From Halobacillus litoralis (GTDB lineage Bacteria > Bacillota > Bacilli > Bacillales > Halobacillaceae), in contig NZ_JAIVAJ010000007.1 of NCBI RefSeq assembly GCF_020171725.1, forward strand, positions 62,001 through 126,000: DNA of 64,000 nucleotides. The letters are read 5' to 3'. The position numbers and the translations under genes are program-made. The notes beneath the pieces were generated by a model. It searched no databases. It had not been told where the DNA came from and saw only the letters and a program-made list of their open reading frames with translations. Below are positions 1-8,456 of this stretch, one piece after another (the stretch's first letter is position 1; each line of letters begins with the position of its first letter).

Positions 1-1176
1 CTCGAAAAGGTAGACGAATTCTTTTTTATGATTACTCCACCTAATAAGGACTTTAACGGTCTCCTATATCAATTCACAGGACATTATTATAGTAACGATG
101 AGTTAATTGACAAGCTAGAGCACCTGAAAGAAAATCACCTTGATTTTGATATTGATAATTTATCAATTGAATATTTCTTCCACTCAACCCGTGAGAAGAA
201 AACTGTAGTTGACGTAAGGTTCACTAGTCCTCACAATAATTTTTATAAAGATAATACTAATGATAGTTTATTACATACTGAGGTTAGAGTTTACCCAGAA
301 TGTTATATTGCTTTAGTGACAAATTATTCAGATTACACACACACTGCCAAGCAAAAAAGTCAGTTCATTAATTCGGTTTTAAAGTGTACGTTAAGGAACT
401 CGGGCAATTACGAACCAACACCTCTACAGGACCATTCTCTAAGAAGTATTTTGTTAGTTGATAAATCTATCCCTTCGCGATTAACCTTTCAAATCGAAGG
501 ACGCCTAACTGTTGGAGTAGATATAATGAACCCTACAGATTTTCGAGAAACCATGGAACAAGACGAAGTACGAGAACTTTATCAAAAATATGACATCTCT
601 CACATAAAGGTAATCTTATCAAAACATTCTAATAAGTCACTAATGATTGATGGTCAAGAAGGTAAAATTGTATCTAGAGTAAAGACACTTGAACCTCATG
701 ATATTGACGATTTCATCTATGAATTAACCAAACTTTTACAATTTGATTATTTAACATTAAATTATGAAAAACAAATCCTTGCAAACGCAAGAGATAGATA
801 CACTTCAACAGAGGCATTAACAAAACTAACTCTTAAAAAAAGCTATTCCGATGTCAAAGACACTTTAGAGTCAATAGTTCCAGATGACAAGATTATTTTT
901 CTAACACTTATTGAAAATACTTTCTATTATTGTTTAATCAATAATATCAATTTTGAGGGTACTTCAGAATATAGTGGTGAACTTGCATTTAACACATATA
1001 CAGAGCAATTCTTTGAGAAGATTTTCAATCTCTCTATTACTGAAATTTATACTATCTTAAAAAACATCATTGGTGAGTGTGAGGTTTATTTCGAGAATAG
1101 TGTTAGAGATTGTCTTGCAAGTTTGGATACAAAAATAAAAAGTGCAGGAATGATTAAAAGTGATATTGGGGCGTAA
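1..1176 (+). CDS. Unrecognised accessory protein, probably 5'-truncated by the window edge
   Basis: I do not recognise this protein. The reading frame is open from base 1, so the first ATG (position 28) need not be the start; no convincing ribosome binding site precedes it and the gene probably begins outside the window. About 391 residues are visible: soluble, rich in Asp/Glu/Lys/Asn, with no signal peptide or membrane helix. The stop overlaps the next gene by 17 bases, so the two are probably translated together. The region is visibly more A+T-rich than the core genes to the right and lies between the window edge and a recombinase, which suggests transferred DNA. No function is assigned; an anti-phage or accessory role is inference from location only. 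Confidence 0.75.
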   Translation, partial: LEKVDEFFFMITPPNKDFNGLLYQFTGHYYSNDELIDKLEHLKENHLDFDIDNLSIEYFFHSTREKKTVVDVRFTSPHNNFYKDNTNDSLLHTEVRVYPECYIALVTNYSDYTHTAKQKSQFINSVLKCTLRNSGNYEPTPLQDHSLRSILLVDKSIPSRLTFQIEGRLTVGVDIMNPTDFRETMEQDEVRELYQKYDISHIKVILSKHSNKSLMIDGQEGKIVSRVKTLEPHDIDDFIYELTKLLQFDYLTLNYEKQILANARDRYTSTEALTKLTLKKSYSDVKDTLESIVPDDKIIFLTLIENTFYYCLINNINFEGTSEYSGELAFNTYTEQFFEKIFNLSITEIYTILKNIIGECEVYFENSVRDCLASLDTKIKSAGMIKSDIGA

Positions 1177-2233
1177 ATATGAACTATTTACGGAAATTCT
1201 CACCACATATAAGGTGCATGCTAGTAAAAAAGTATTTTTTGGCATTGAAAATTTTCTGAAGAACTTCCCAGAACAGGATATGACTTACCTAAATGAGCTA
1301 GTGAATGACGGAATATGCTTGAAAAGAACAAACACTATTGAAGTATATCCATATAAGATGATTGAGGTATTCTTAGAGGAGTTAAACTTGCAATTTCATA
1401 CAAAAGAAATTGGTTATACTGCTCGACTTCAAAACGAATACATTGTATTTGCAAAAGACGATGATGATTCTGAAATTCATTTTTTGATAAATTTCAACCC
1501 TCTTAAACCTAATACAGCAGAAAAAACAATTAACTTTTGTAATAGGTTTAATGTGAACTTTTATTTATATTGGTTAGACATAGTTAATGATGCAAACATA
1601 CTAAGAATGCTTTCTAGTTATCTGAGTAATGAGTTTGAGTCTTTAGCTTATAATCACCTCTATTCTTTCAAATTCTTAGAAAGTCTCCCAGTAGACGTAA
1701 TTATTGAAATATATAACACAAGCATTAAAGGCTACTTCAGAGATAAAGAACACGTTCAACTGCAAGAACCAGATTTTGAAGATTATCAGCTAGTAAAAAA
1801 ATTTCTAAGAGTAGATAATTTCGAAGCTTTTAAAGTATTTATTCATAGTAAAGCGCTTCTCATAGTTAGAAGTAACGCTAGTATCTCTTGTTTATCCGTT
1901 ACAATGAATAAGATTAATTATCCTAAAGACATCATTATTGTCTTAAACACATTGCATGACAAACTTTATCAGAAAGTAAGTGAGTATAGAAAGATAAAAA
2001 TGATAAGTGAAACTAATGCTCTCAGAGATACTAACAATAGCTTTAAATTAGGTCTAAATATTTTCACACTGCTTCTAACCCCAGCAAATTTAATCATATT
2101 CACTATAGATGTAAGTGAATGGTTAAAGATTACCTCTATTGTTCTAACGACAATACTGGTTATATTTATTGTTTATCTAATAATCATCCCCTCTATTAGA
2201 CCAATTAGATTCAGTTGGAAACTGGATAGATAA
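1160..2233 (+). CDS. Unrecognised protein with two C-terminal membrane helices, overlapping the previous gene
   Basis: This is a 357-residue protein starting at a GTG at 1160, inside the upstream gene; a TTG at 1166 is an alternative start. Residues 1 to about 290 are soluble with mixed charge. Residues about 297-316 and 322-344 are hydrophobic and form a C-terminal membrane hairpin followed by a short basic tail (ending KLDR). The layout, a long cytosolic domain anchored by a C-terminal helix pair, is seen in several bacterial immune effectors, but I recognise no catalytic motif. It is translationally coupled to the upstream gene and ends at a strong hairpin facing a convergent recombinase. 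Function unknown. Confidence 0.75.
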   Translation: MILGRKYELFTEILTTYKVHASKKVFFGIENFLKNFPEQDMTYLNELVNDGICLKRTNTIEVYPYKMIEVFLEELNLQFHTKEIGYTARLQNEYIVFAKDDDDSEIHFLINFNPLKPNTAEKTINFCNRFNVNFYLYWLDIVNDANILRMLSSYLSNEFESLAYNHLYSFKFLESLPVDVIIEIYNTSIKGYFRDKEHVQLQEPDFEDYQLVKKFLRVDNFEAFKVFIHSKALLIVRSNASISCLSVTMNKINYPKDIIIVLNTLHDKLYQKVSEYRKIKMISETNALRDTNNSFKLGLNIFTLLLTPANLIIFTIDVSEWLKITSIVLTTILVIFIVYLIIIPSIRPIRFSWKLDR

Positions 2234-2260
2234 AATCACCCCTCTTAAGGGTGATTTTAT
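2230..2260. terminator. Bidirectional intrinsic terminator between convergent genes
   Basis: A perfect 12-bp stem (2230-2241 with 2249-2260, starting ATAAAATCACCC) encloses a 7-base loop. A/T-rich flanks give U-runs in both directions, so it can end both the unknown gene pair and the recombinase gene. Confidence 0.85.
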
Positions 2261-2261
2261 C

Positions 2262-3170
2262 CTAAAGCAGTCCTTTTAATGGGTCATGTTCATCTAGCAC
2301 CTCTTTTAACTCATGCTGAAAGTAGCCGATATACTGCCTTGTAACTTCAATCTTAGAATGTCTTGCTAATAACTGTATCTCTCTCAAATTCGCCTTGTTC
2401 AATAATAATCTCTTAATAAAGACATTTCTCATAGCATGTGGTGAAAATGTCCCCTTTATGCCTAATTCTTTCTTCAGGCGTTTAATAAATAGCTGAACAC
2501 CATTCTTTGTTAGCCGCTCTCCTTCGTTGTTGACAAATACCGCTTCTGGCATATCTTTAAAGCGATTGTCTACATAACTCTTATATACTTTTAATTCTTT
2601 CGCAAGAGCCTCTGAAAGGGGGACAGAACCGCTTCTCCTACTCTTACTTTTTTGTATGGTGATTAACCAGTCATTGAAGTCGATGTCATTCCAATCTAGG
2701 CTGACTAACTCAGTTACTCTAAGCCCCGTTCCAATAAGCGTAATCATGATAGCATGGTTGCGGATTGAGTAGAGACTGTCCTCTCGCCTCTTCATTCTTC
2801 TCAGATGTCTAAGAGCTAATTGTATGTCTTCTTCACGTACAATCTTAGGTGAGTCATCTTCTCTAACTAGCTTGATGTTCTTGCAGATATCCTTTTCTAT
2901 AATCTCTTCATCTAACATCCAACGCACCCACGCTCTAATAAGCTTAAGCTTACTGTTAAAGGTTTTGGGCTTGTTTCCGTTCTCCTTACAATGAAGCAGA
3001 TAAGCTTTGATGGTCTGTGATGTTAGGTCTTGTGTATGTTCGATATCATTCTCTTGAAGCCATCTCCCAAAGTGTCTGAACAAGTTCTCATATGACCTGA
3101 CACTGTTCTCGGTTAACCCTTGAAACCTTTTCTCTGCAATAAGCTCTTTGAAACTCATTTCAATTAACAT
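2262..3170 (-). CDS. Tyrosine recombinase / integrase (XerC/D-like)
   Basis: This 302-residue site-specific recombinase has an N-terminal SAM-like core-binding domain (about residues 6-95) and a C-terminal catalytic domain. The catalytic set is visible: Arg151 in GTGLRVTEL, a basic beta-hairpin lysine around 174-176, His245-x-x-Arg248 in HAMR, His271 in ARHS, and the nucleophile Tyr280. It starts at an ATG preceded by AAGGAGG seven bases upstream. It lies beside a truncated tRNA-Ala gene, the classical attachment site of integrative elements, and converges on the two unknown genes. It is most likely the integrase of a small genomic island. Because it resembles XerC/D-type phage-like recombinases rather than housekeeping XerC in context, integration rather than dimer resolution is favoured. 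Confidence 0.9.
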   Translation of the reverse strand: MLIEMSFKELIAEKRFQGLTENSVRSYENLFRHFGRWLQENDIEHTQDLTSQTIKAYLLHCKENGNKPKTFNSKLKLIRAWVRWMLDEEIIEKDICKNIKLVREDDSPKIVREEDIQLALRHLRRMKRREDSLYSIRNHAIMITLIGTGLRVTELVSLDWNDIDFNDWLITIQKSKSRRSGSVPLSEALAKELKVYKSYVDNRFKDMPEAVFVNNEGERLTKNGVQLFIKRLKKELGIKGTFSPHAMRNVFIKRLLLNKANLREIQLLARHSKIEVTRQYIGYFQHELKEVLDEHDPLKGLL

Positions 3171-3235
3171 AAAAAATCCTCCTTACGTATTTGTGTAAGA
3201 AGGTCAACTATCTCGATATATGGTCTTGAAATGAC

Positions 3236-3247
3236 TATTGTACAATA
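3236..3247. repeat. 12-bp perfect palindrome upstream of the integrase
   Basis: TATTGTACAATA lies between the integrase start and the tRNA fragment. It is perfectly self-complementary with no spacer, the size of a small dimeric-regulator or recombinase accessory site. Its role is unknown. Confidence 0.45.
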
Positions 3248-3300
3248 AAAGGGCTAAATGCTTACGCAGCAGCATTAGGAGGTCGACCGTGCAGCTCGCT

Positions 3301-3340
3301 CACTGCCAGTGTAGCGCTCTCCCAGCTGAGCTAATGCCCC
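3301..3340 (-). pseudogene. Truncated tRNA-Ala (anticodon GGC), 5' 40 nt only
   Basis: Read on the minus strand from 3340, the sequence follows a tRNA-Ala: acceptor 5' strand GGGGCAT, a D-arm with GCTCAGCTGGGAGAGC, anticodon-stem 5' strand CTACA and anticodon loop CTGGCAG (anticodon GGC at 3305-3307). After two more matching bases it departs from the tRNA: the 3' anticodon strand, T-arm and acceptor 3' strand are missing and the next sequence cannot pair. The break faces the integrase gene, so this is probably a site where an element entered, or decayed, within the tRNA. The missing 3' half is not seen in this window. Confidence 0.75.
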
Positions 3341-3366
3341 GTATTTTGTTATTTCCGACAAAATCT

Positions 3367-3396
3367 ATTATATACGAATCTCCTCTTCCATTTCAA
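3367..3396 (-). promoter_or_regulatory. Sigma-A promoter of the broken tRNA gene
   Basis: TTGAAA (3391-3396) and TATAAT (3367-3372) are separated by 18 bases on the minus strand, about 27 bases before the tRNA fragment. With the tRNA truncated, transcripts would run on toward the recombinase gene. Confidence 0.65.
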
Positions 3397-3414
3397 GCCC
3401 TTCTTTCTCTATTT

Positions 3415-3451
3415 TCAAAAAATAATAATCCCCCTCTACTACCGAGGGGGA
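3415..3451 (-). terminator. Intrinsic terminator of the symporter locus
   Basis: An 8-bp stem (TCCCCCTC at 3429-3436 with GAGGGGGA at 3444-3451) is followed on the minus strand by a T-rich tract. It lies just past the symporter stop codon. Confidence 0.85.
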
Positions 3452-3469
3452 TGACAATCATCAAGCCTT

Positions 3470-4856
3470 CTATGCCACTTCACGTTTTTGTTGGTTTGAA
3501 TTCGTTGTCAGCAGCGTTCCGACAATCAATACGATGACAGCAACCGGTACGGCTACGACAACACTATTGACTTCAAACGGTTTTTGTAACAACACTTCCC
3601 ACGTCAATGTCGCAACGACACCAGCAATCATGGAAGATACTCCTCCGATTGCATTCACGCGTTTCCAGAAGAATACAGCGAGAACAGCTGGTGTCAATCC
3701 TGCTCCGTAAACGGTGTAGGCATACATTTGTACACTTAACACAGTTGGGAAGTAGCTGATGATGACAAATGCAAATAATCCTAATCCAACGATGAAGATT
3801 CGAGTCATCGTCAGGAGTTTTTTATCTGAAGCTTCCTGGTTCACATATTTACCATACAAGTCGTAGGTCAGGTTCGTAGCTGCTGACAGCAGGTACGAGT
3901 TCCCTGTTGTAATGATAAAGGATGCGGCAGCTGCCAGAAGAATACCTCCGACTGCGACAGGCATCGCAACCGTTGTCGCCATCAATGCCATTCCTGGATC
4001 GATATCCGGGAATAGTGAACGGGATGCAAAGGCAATGACTGAAATCGATGGTGAGATGAACAGCATCGCGATCAACCATCCCATTTGGGCACGCTTGGCT
4101 GATTTGTTCCCTTTAGAGGACGCCAGACGCTGGTACATGTTCTGGTCACCGAGCAGTAAGAACAGAGACGGAAGTAAATAACCAATCATTTGGATGGTTG
4201 TCAGACCGCCTGTTGCGCTCATGTGTGATTCTGGTACGTTCGCAACGATCTCACCCCAGCCACCTGCTACGGCAATAATCGTAGGTACTGTAATAATGAG
4301 TCCACCGACCATCAAAAAGCCACTGATTGCATCGGTTTGGGATACAGAGCGCAGTCCGCCGATCATCGCAAGGAAAATGATCGGCGGACTGCACGCTCAT
4401 TCCCGTCGTAAGATTTAATATGAATCCGAAGCCTTTCATCTGATAAGATACAATGCCGACGTAGGCAAGGATGATAATAACACTCGCAATGTTCCGGGAT
4501 GCTCGTCCGTATTTCGCTTCTAAGATCCCTGATACAGTGAACTTGCCATACTCACGGATTTTAGGAGCTACTACATATAATATAAGTATTCCGACTAACG
4601 TTGGGAGCATCATCATCAAGGATGGAAGAATTCCATAGCTGAACGCCATTGACGTTTCCCCACCAGATATACTTCCACTACCTGTCCATGTTGCTAACAA
4701 TGTACCCATAAGTACGAAGGGGCCCAGACTTTTTCCAGCGAGTACGAAGTCTTCACTACCCGCTACTTTCTTCGACATAAATATTCCGATACCAACCATT
4801 ATGACTCCATAAATAGCTATGAACCATAACAGCGTTGGATCCTGTGTCAATTCCAT
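3470..4856 (-). pseudogene. Sodium:solute symporter family protein, disrupted by frameshift
   Basis: Two frames together encode one SSS-family transporter. The N-terminal part (4856 to about 4390) reads MELTQDPTLLWF and carries the family's early helices to NLTTGMSV. The C-terminal part resumes with IIFLAMIGGLRS and runs to 3470, giving roughly 455 residues, near the family's usual length. Between GMSV and IIFLAM about ten residues normally finishing a helix are lost and replaced by bases that are the reverse complement of sequence just downstream. The resulting 16-bp inverted repeat shifts the frame. Unless this is a sequencing or assembly error, the gene is dead. The substrate is unknown; relatives carry sugars, amino acids or carboxylates with sodium. 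A terminator follows. Confidence 0.8.
4351..4392. repeat. Perfect 16-bp inverted repeat at the symporter frameshift
   Basis: The arm at 4351-4366 (GCAGTCCGCCGATCAT) and its exact reverse complement at 4377-4392 flank a 10-base spacer. The arm at 4351-4366 is ordinary coding sequence (MIGGLRS); the other occupies the place of the missing coding segment, as expected from template switching. Confidence 0.9.
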
Positions 4857-5169
4857 GACTTATCCATCATCTCCTAGATTGTTGTAATAGTGATCTTGAT
4901 GAGTATTCTTATCAACCGGCCGATGTGATAAATCGCTCTCATTTGCGACGCTACCTACCGTAACACAAATTCAAATCTTGTAAAAACCGCATCAAAGCAG
5001 GTTTTTCGAAGGAAATGGAATGCCATTTCTCTATAAGTATATTTTTTCCACGACCGCTCATCCCTATCGCTTCACTCGATTCAGAAATTGCGTTTATTTT
5101 TAGAACTTTCCGTGAAAAAAAGCGTTCGCAGGGTAAGAATAGTCTGCAAAAATACATCTAAAGTCCTAC
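4857..5169. other. Intergenic region between the broken symporter and trpG
   Basis: I see no supported gene here. A possible reading frame at 4951-5157 on the minus strand has no ribosome binding site and low-complexity codon use. The part next to the symporter contains TTGAT...ATCAA half sites and a weak promoter-like TTGATA, plus an AGGAGA about 13 bases before the symporter ATG. Confidence 0.5.
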
Positions 5170-5211
5170 AAATAAAAAGGGTGGATGCTCCTTATGAAGC
5201 ATCCACCCTTT
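5170..5211 (-). terminator. Terminator of the trp operon
   Basis: A perfect 12-bp stem (AAGGGTGGATGC at 5177-5188 with its complement at 5199-5210) is followed by a U-rich run on the minus strand. It begins four bases past the trpG stop codon and marks the operon's 3' end. Confidence 0.9.
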
Positions 5212-5214
5212 CCT

Positions 5215-5796
5215 TTAAATCATCGTTTTCATACGATTATGAATGATATTGCGTACAAGTTGCTTTCCATCATTTGTTCCGATCGATTCAGGGTGGAACT
5301 GAACGCCTTCAATCGGCAGGTCCAGGTGCCGGATTGCCATCACTTCCCCATCGACGGTTGCCGCTGACACTTCAAAGCACTCAGGTAGTCCCTCCAAATC
5401 AACAATGAGTGAATGATAGCGCATCGCTTCCATCGGATTGGACACCCCTTCGAAAATGCCTCTTGAATCGTGGAAGACGTTCGACGTTTTGCCGTGCATC
5501 AGCTTTTCTGCACGGACTACCTTGCCACCGAACACTTGAGCAATTGCCTGGTGCCCAAGGCAGACTCCGAAGATCGGCTTCCGCTCCTTGAATTGTTCAA
5601 TGACGCGCAGCGTATCTCCTGTCTCATCCGGGGAACATGGTCCTGGTGAAAGGAAGATCAAATCAGGATCCAACTCCTCAAGCTCCTCAAAATCGATCCC
5701 ATCATTTCTTCTGACAATCACTTCTTCTCCCAACTCGCCAAGGTATTGAACAAGATTGTACGTGAAACTATCGTAATGATCGATCATATAAATCAA
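5215..5796 (-). CDS. trpG: Anthranilate/aminodeoxychorismate synthase glutamine amidotransferase subunit
   Basis: This 193-residue class I glutamine amidotransferase releases ammonia from glutamine for TrpE (anthranilate) and possibly PabB (aminodeoxychorismate). The nucleophile is in GVCLGHQAI and the catalytic His-Glu is in GVQFHPES; the N-terminal MIDHYDSFTYNL is typical. The start is a TTG at 5796, supported by the family N-terminus and a GAGGAG upstream. It is the last gene of the trp operon, 24 bases after trpA. In Bacillus subtilis the shared subunit (pabA) sits in the folate operon, so its place here is a notable arrangement. Whether it also serves folate synthesis cannot be told from this window. 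Confidence 0.93.
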   Translation of the reverse strand: MIYMIDHYDSFTYNLVQYLGELGEEVIVRRNDGIDFEELEELDPDLIFLSPGPCSPDETGDTLRVIEQFKERKPIFGVCLGHQAIAQVFGGKVVRAEKLMHGKTSNVFHDSRGIFEGVSNPMEAMRYHSLIVDLEGLPECFEVSAATVDGEVMAIRHLDLPIEGVQFHPESIGTNDGKQLVRNIIHNRMKTMI

Positions 5797-5820
5797 CTCG
5801 GCTCAGCTCCTCTCTTCTCC

Positions 5821-6624
5821 TTACCCCTTGATCAGTTTTTCAATTTCCTGTGAAAAGTCCTGAAGGGCCTCTTCTCTTCTCCCTTGCTCTACTTTCTCTA
5901 TTCCTGCTTCAATGACACGAATGATTTTACTCCCGATGATTACGCCGTCTGCGTACTCATTCACAAGCTTCACGTGTTCATAGTTCGAAATTCCGAATCC
6001 AACGGCGACCGGCACCGAACTGTGCTCTCTCACCCGCTCGATAAAGTCAAACGCCTCTTTGCTCATCTCGTTCCGTTCTCCCGTAACACCGAGAGTAGAG
6101 ACACAATAGAGAAAGCCTTTAGCATTCTCCGCAATCTGTTTGATTCGCTGATCCGAGTTCGGAGCGACTAATGAAATGAACTCGATCGACTTCTCTTCAG
6201 CGAGCGTACGAACCTCTTCGCTTTCCTCAAACGGCAAGTCTGGGATTAGTACACCTTCCACGCCATTCTCCTCCAACAGCTCAAAGAAATCTTCATGTCC
6301 AACTTGTAACACGGGATTGTAATAGGTGAAAATAACAACCGGAATCTCCAGACCGTGCTTGCGCAGTTCCGGGACAAGACGGATGGCTTTTCTCAAGCTC
6401 ATGCCCGCATTCAGAGCTCGCTTGGCAGCCCGTTGAATCGTAGGACCGTCTGCAAGTGGATCCGAATACGGCACGCCGAGCTCCAAGATATCGGCCCCCT
6501 GTTCCTGTAGTCTTAACGCGTATTCAATCGTCAGTTCAGGGCTCGGATCTCCTGCTACGACGAATGGAATGAACAAATTTTCCGTTTTTGTTAATTTTCC
6601 TTGAAATGCGGTCTTAGTGAGCAT
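5821..6624 (-). CDS. trpA: Tryptophan synthase alpha subunit
   Basis: This 267-residue TIM-barrel enzyme cleaves indole-3-glycerol phosphate to indole and glyceraldehyde 3-phosphate and channels indole to TrpB. The catalytic glutamate and aspartate lie in [16 protein letters not shown], and the phosphate-binding glycines appear in VAVGFGIS and DGVIIGSKI. Length matches the family. Its ATG overlaps the end of trpB by 11 bases, so translation is coupled, in line with the equimolar alpha2-beta2 complex. Confidence 0.97.
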   Translation of the reverse strand: MLTKTAFQGKLTKTENLFIPFVVAGDPSPELTIEYALRLQEQGADILELGVPYSDPLADGPTIQRAAKRALNAGMSLRKAIRLVPELRKHGLEIPVVIFTYYNPVLQVGHEDFFELLEENGVEGVLIPDLPFEESEEVRTLAEEKSIEFISLVAPNSDQRIKQIAENAKGFLYCVSTLGVTGERNEMSKEAFDFIERVREHSSVPVAVGFGISNYEHVKLVNEYADGVIIGSKIIRVIEAGIEKVEQGRREEALQDFSQEIEKLIKG

Positions 6625-7819
6625 GGTCGACCTCCTCTTTGAAGTGATCCATCAGAGTCGCCATATCTTTGTCCCCTCGACCCGATACGTTTATCAAAAT
6701 CGTTTGAGCCTCTGACATGCTTCCGGCTTCTTTAAAGGCCTGCGCTAAAGCATGGGCCGTTTCGATCGCAGGGATGATGCCCTCTGTTTCCGTTAACAGC
6801 TTCAGGGCGTCCAGTGCTTCCTGATCGGTAATCGCTTCATAGCGGACGCGCTTGGACTTGAAAAGGTGCGCGTGTTCCGGTCCGATACCGGGATAGTCTA
6901 GACCCGCAGAGATGGAATAAGGTTCTGTAATCTGCCCGTTCTCATCCTGCATCAAATACGTCAGGGATCCATGAATGACGCCTGGTGTCCCTTTCGTCAG
7001 TGTAGCCGCGTGCTCAGGTGTATCGGTACCTTTTCCTGCCGCTTCTACTCCGACGAGCTCCACGTCATCCTCAAGAAATGGGTAGAACATTCCCATCGCG
7101 TTACTTCCACCACCGACGCACGCATAGATCCGGTCAGGTAAGACGGGTTCGACCGCTTGGAACTGTTCGCGGGATTCATCTCCGATCACACGCTGGAAGT
7201 TACGGACCATACGTGGATAGGGATGAGGGCCGACAACGGACCCGATCAAATAGAAGTGATCTTCACAGTTGGCCACCCAATAGCGAATCGCTTCGTTCGT
7301 TGCATCCTTAAGCGTCCCGTTCCCGCTCGATACGGAGATGACCTCTGCTCCGAGAAGCTTCATACGGAAGACGTTCAATTCCTGGCGGCGTATGTCCTCC
7401 TCGCCCATAAACACTTTACATTCGAGGCCGAATTTAGCCGCAACGGTCGCCGAAGCTACACCGTGCTGTCCAGCACCTGTTTCAGCAATGATCTTCTTTT
7501 TCCCCATACGCTTCGCCAACAGCGCTTGACCGATGGCATTGTTCAGTTTGTGGGCTCCGGTATGGTTCAAGTCTTCCCGCTTCAAATAAATCTTCGCTCC
7601 ACCAAGTTCCTTCGTGATCTTATCACCGTACGTAAGCGCCGTTGGGCGTCCTGCGTATTCCTGAAGGACGTGATGATATTCATCTAAGAACGCTTCATCG
7701 TTCATGGCTTCATCTAAGGCATCCTCGAGCTCTTGAAGTGGTCCCATCAGCGTTTCTGGGACATACTTTCCACCAAAATCTCCGAACCTTCCTCTTACAT
7801 CAGGAAATACTTGTAACAT
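6614..7819 (-). CDS. trpB: Tryptophan synthase beta subunit
   Basis: This 401-residue PLP enzyme joins indole and serine to make tryptophan. The PLP lysine is in [13 protein letters not shown] and the phosphate-binding loop in [10 protein letters not shown]. The C-terminal SGRGDKDM is typical of TrpB1, the form that partners TrpA. The ATG at 7819 has GGAGG upstream and overlaps the trpF stop by about 20 bases. Confidence 0.97.
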   Translation of the reverse strand: MLQVFPDVRGRFGDFGGKYVPETLMGPLQELEDALDEAMNDEAFLDEYHHVLQEYAGRPTALTYGDKITKELGGAKIYLKREDLNHTGAHKLNNAIGQALLAKRMGKKKIIAETGAGQHGVASATVAAKFGLECKVFMGEEDIRRQELNVFRMKLLGAEVISVSSGNGTLKDATNEAIRYWVANCEDHFYLIGSVVGPHPYPRMVRNFQRVIGDESREQFQAVEPVLPDRIYACVGGGSNAMGMFYPFLEDDVELVGVEAAGKGTDTPEHAATLTKGTPGVIHGSLTYLMQDENGQITEPYSISAGLDYPGIGPEHAHLFKSKRVRYEAITDQEALDALKLLTETEGIIPAIETAHALAQAFKEAGSMSEAQTILINVSGRGDKDMATLMDHFKEEVDHAH

Positions 7820-8456
7820 TGCGTTCGACCTCCTTCATGATTCTTTGAATCTTACCAATATCCTTTTGTTCATTCGTTTCACTGCCGCTTGATAAATCAA
7901 TGCCGTCTGGTTCGAATTCGAGCAACTCCCCGACGTTATCCGGGTTCACGCCTCCTGCAATGAGGAAAGGAACGCCTTGATCAGCCGCCATCGTCTTGTA
8001 CCCGGGAATCGCCTCCCAGTCAAACCGGACTCCTGTTCCACCGTGGGCACCTTTCACTCTTGAGTCGATGACATAGCCATCGGCGACGCCCTGGAAGATC
8101 TCCATCTGCTTCTCCCCGTCCTGTTGATGATGGATGACTTTCCATACCGGCAGCCCTGTCGCTTCTTTTACACTCAGCAGCGTGCCGACCGTTTCACTCC
8201 CATGAAGCTGAATGACATCCAGCGGTACGAAGCGGAGTACTTCATCAATCTCTGAAATGGTCGGATCAACGAACACACCAACCAATTTCTGTCCCGGTCT
8301 CACTTCTTTCAACCAACGACCGACTTGTTCGGGTCTGACATATCTCTTCGTTCGCTTCACAAAAATGAAACCGAGATGGGTTGCTTTCGAGGACGATGTT
8401 TTGGAAAGGTCTGATAGAGATCGATTTCCGCATAATTTCACGATCGGTTCCTTCAT
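7800..8456 (-). CDS. trpF: Phosphoribosylanthranilate isomerase
   Basis: This 218-residue (beta/alpha)8 enzyme catalyses the Amadori rearrangement in tryptophan synthesis. The catalytic cysteine is in VKLCGNRS and the phosphate site in GGTGVRFDW and [12 protein letters not shown]. The family usually has CGI-T after the cysteine; CGNRS is a tolerated variation seen in some Bacillaceae. It overlaps trpC by 4 bases and trpB by 20, giving a tightly coupled operon. Confidence 0.95.
   Translation of the reverse strand: MKEPIVKLCGNRSLSDLSKTSSSKATHLGFIFVKRTKRYVRPEQVGRWLKEVRPGQKLVGVFVDPTISEIDEVLRFVPLDVIQLHGSETVGTLLSVKEATGLPVWKVIHHQQDGEKQMEIFQGVADGYVIDSRVKGAHGGTGVRFDWEAIPGYKTMAADQGVPFLIAGGVNPDNVGELLEFEPDGIDLSSGSETNEQKDIGKIQRIMKEVERNVTSIS

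Noticed and set aside
1-2233. Toxin-antitoxin pair for the first two genes
   Set aside because: Both proteins are far larger (over 350 residues) than usual toxin-antitoxin partners, and neither shows a typical antitoxin DNA-binding domain.
3238-3537. Plus-strand reading frame of 99 codons across the tRNA fragment and terminator
   Set aside because: It spans a tRNA fragment, a tRNA promoter and a terminator, has no ribosome binding site and overlaps the symporter end; it is chance.
4951-5157. Possible 68-codon gene upstream of the broken symporter
   Set aside because: No ribosome binding site, cysteine- and arginine-rich non-biological composition, no conserved look.
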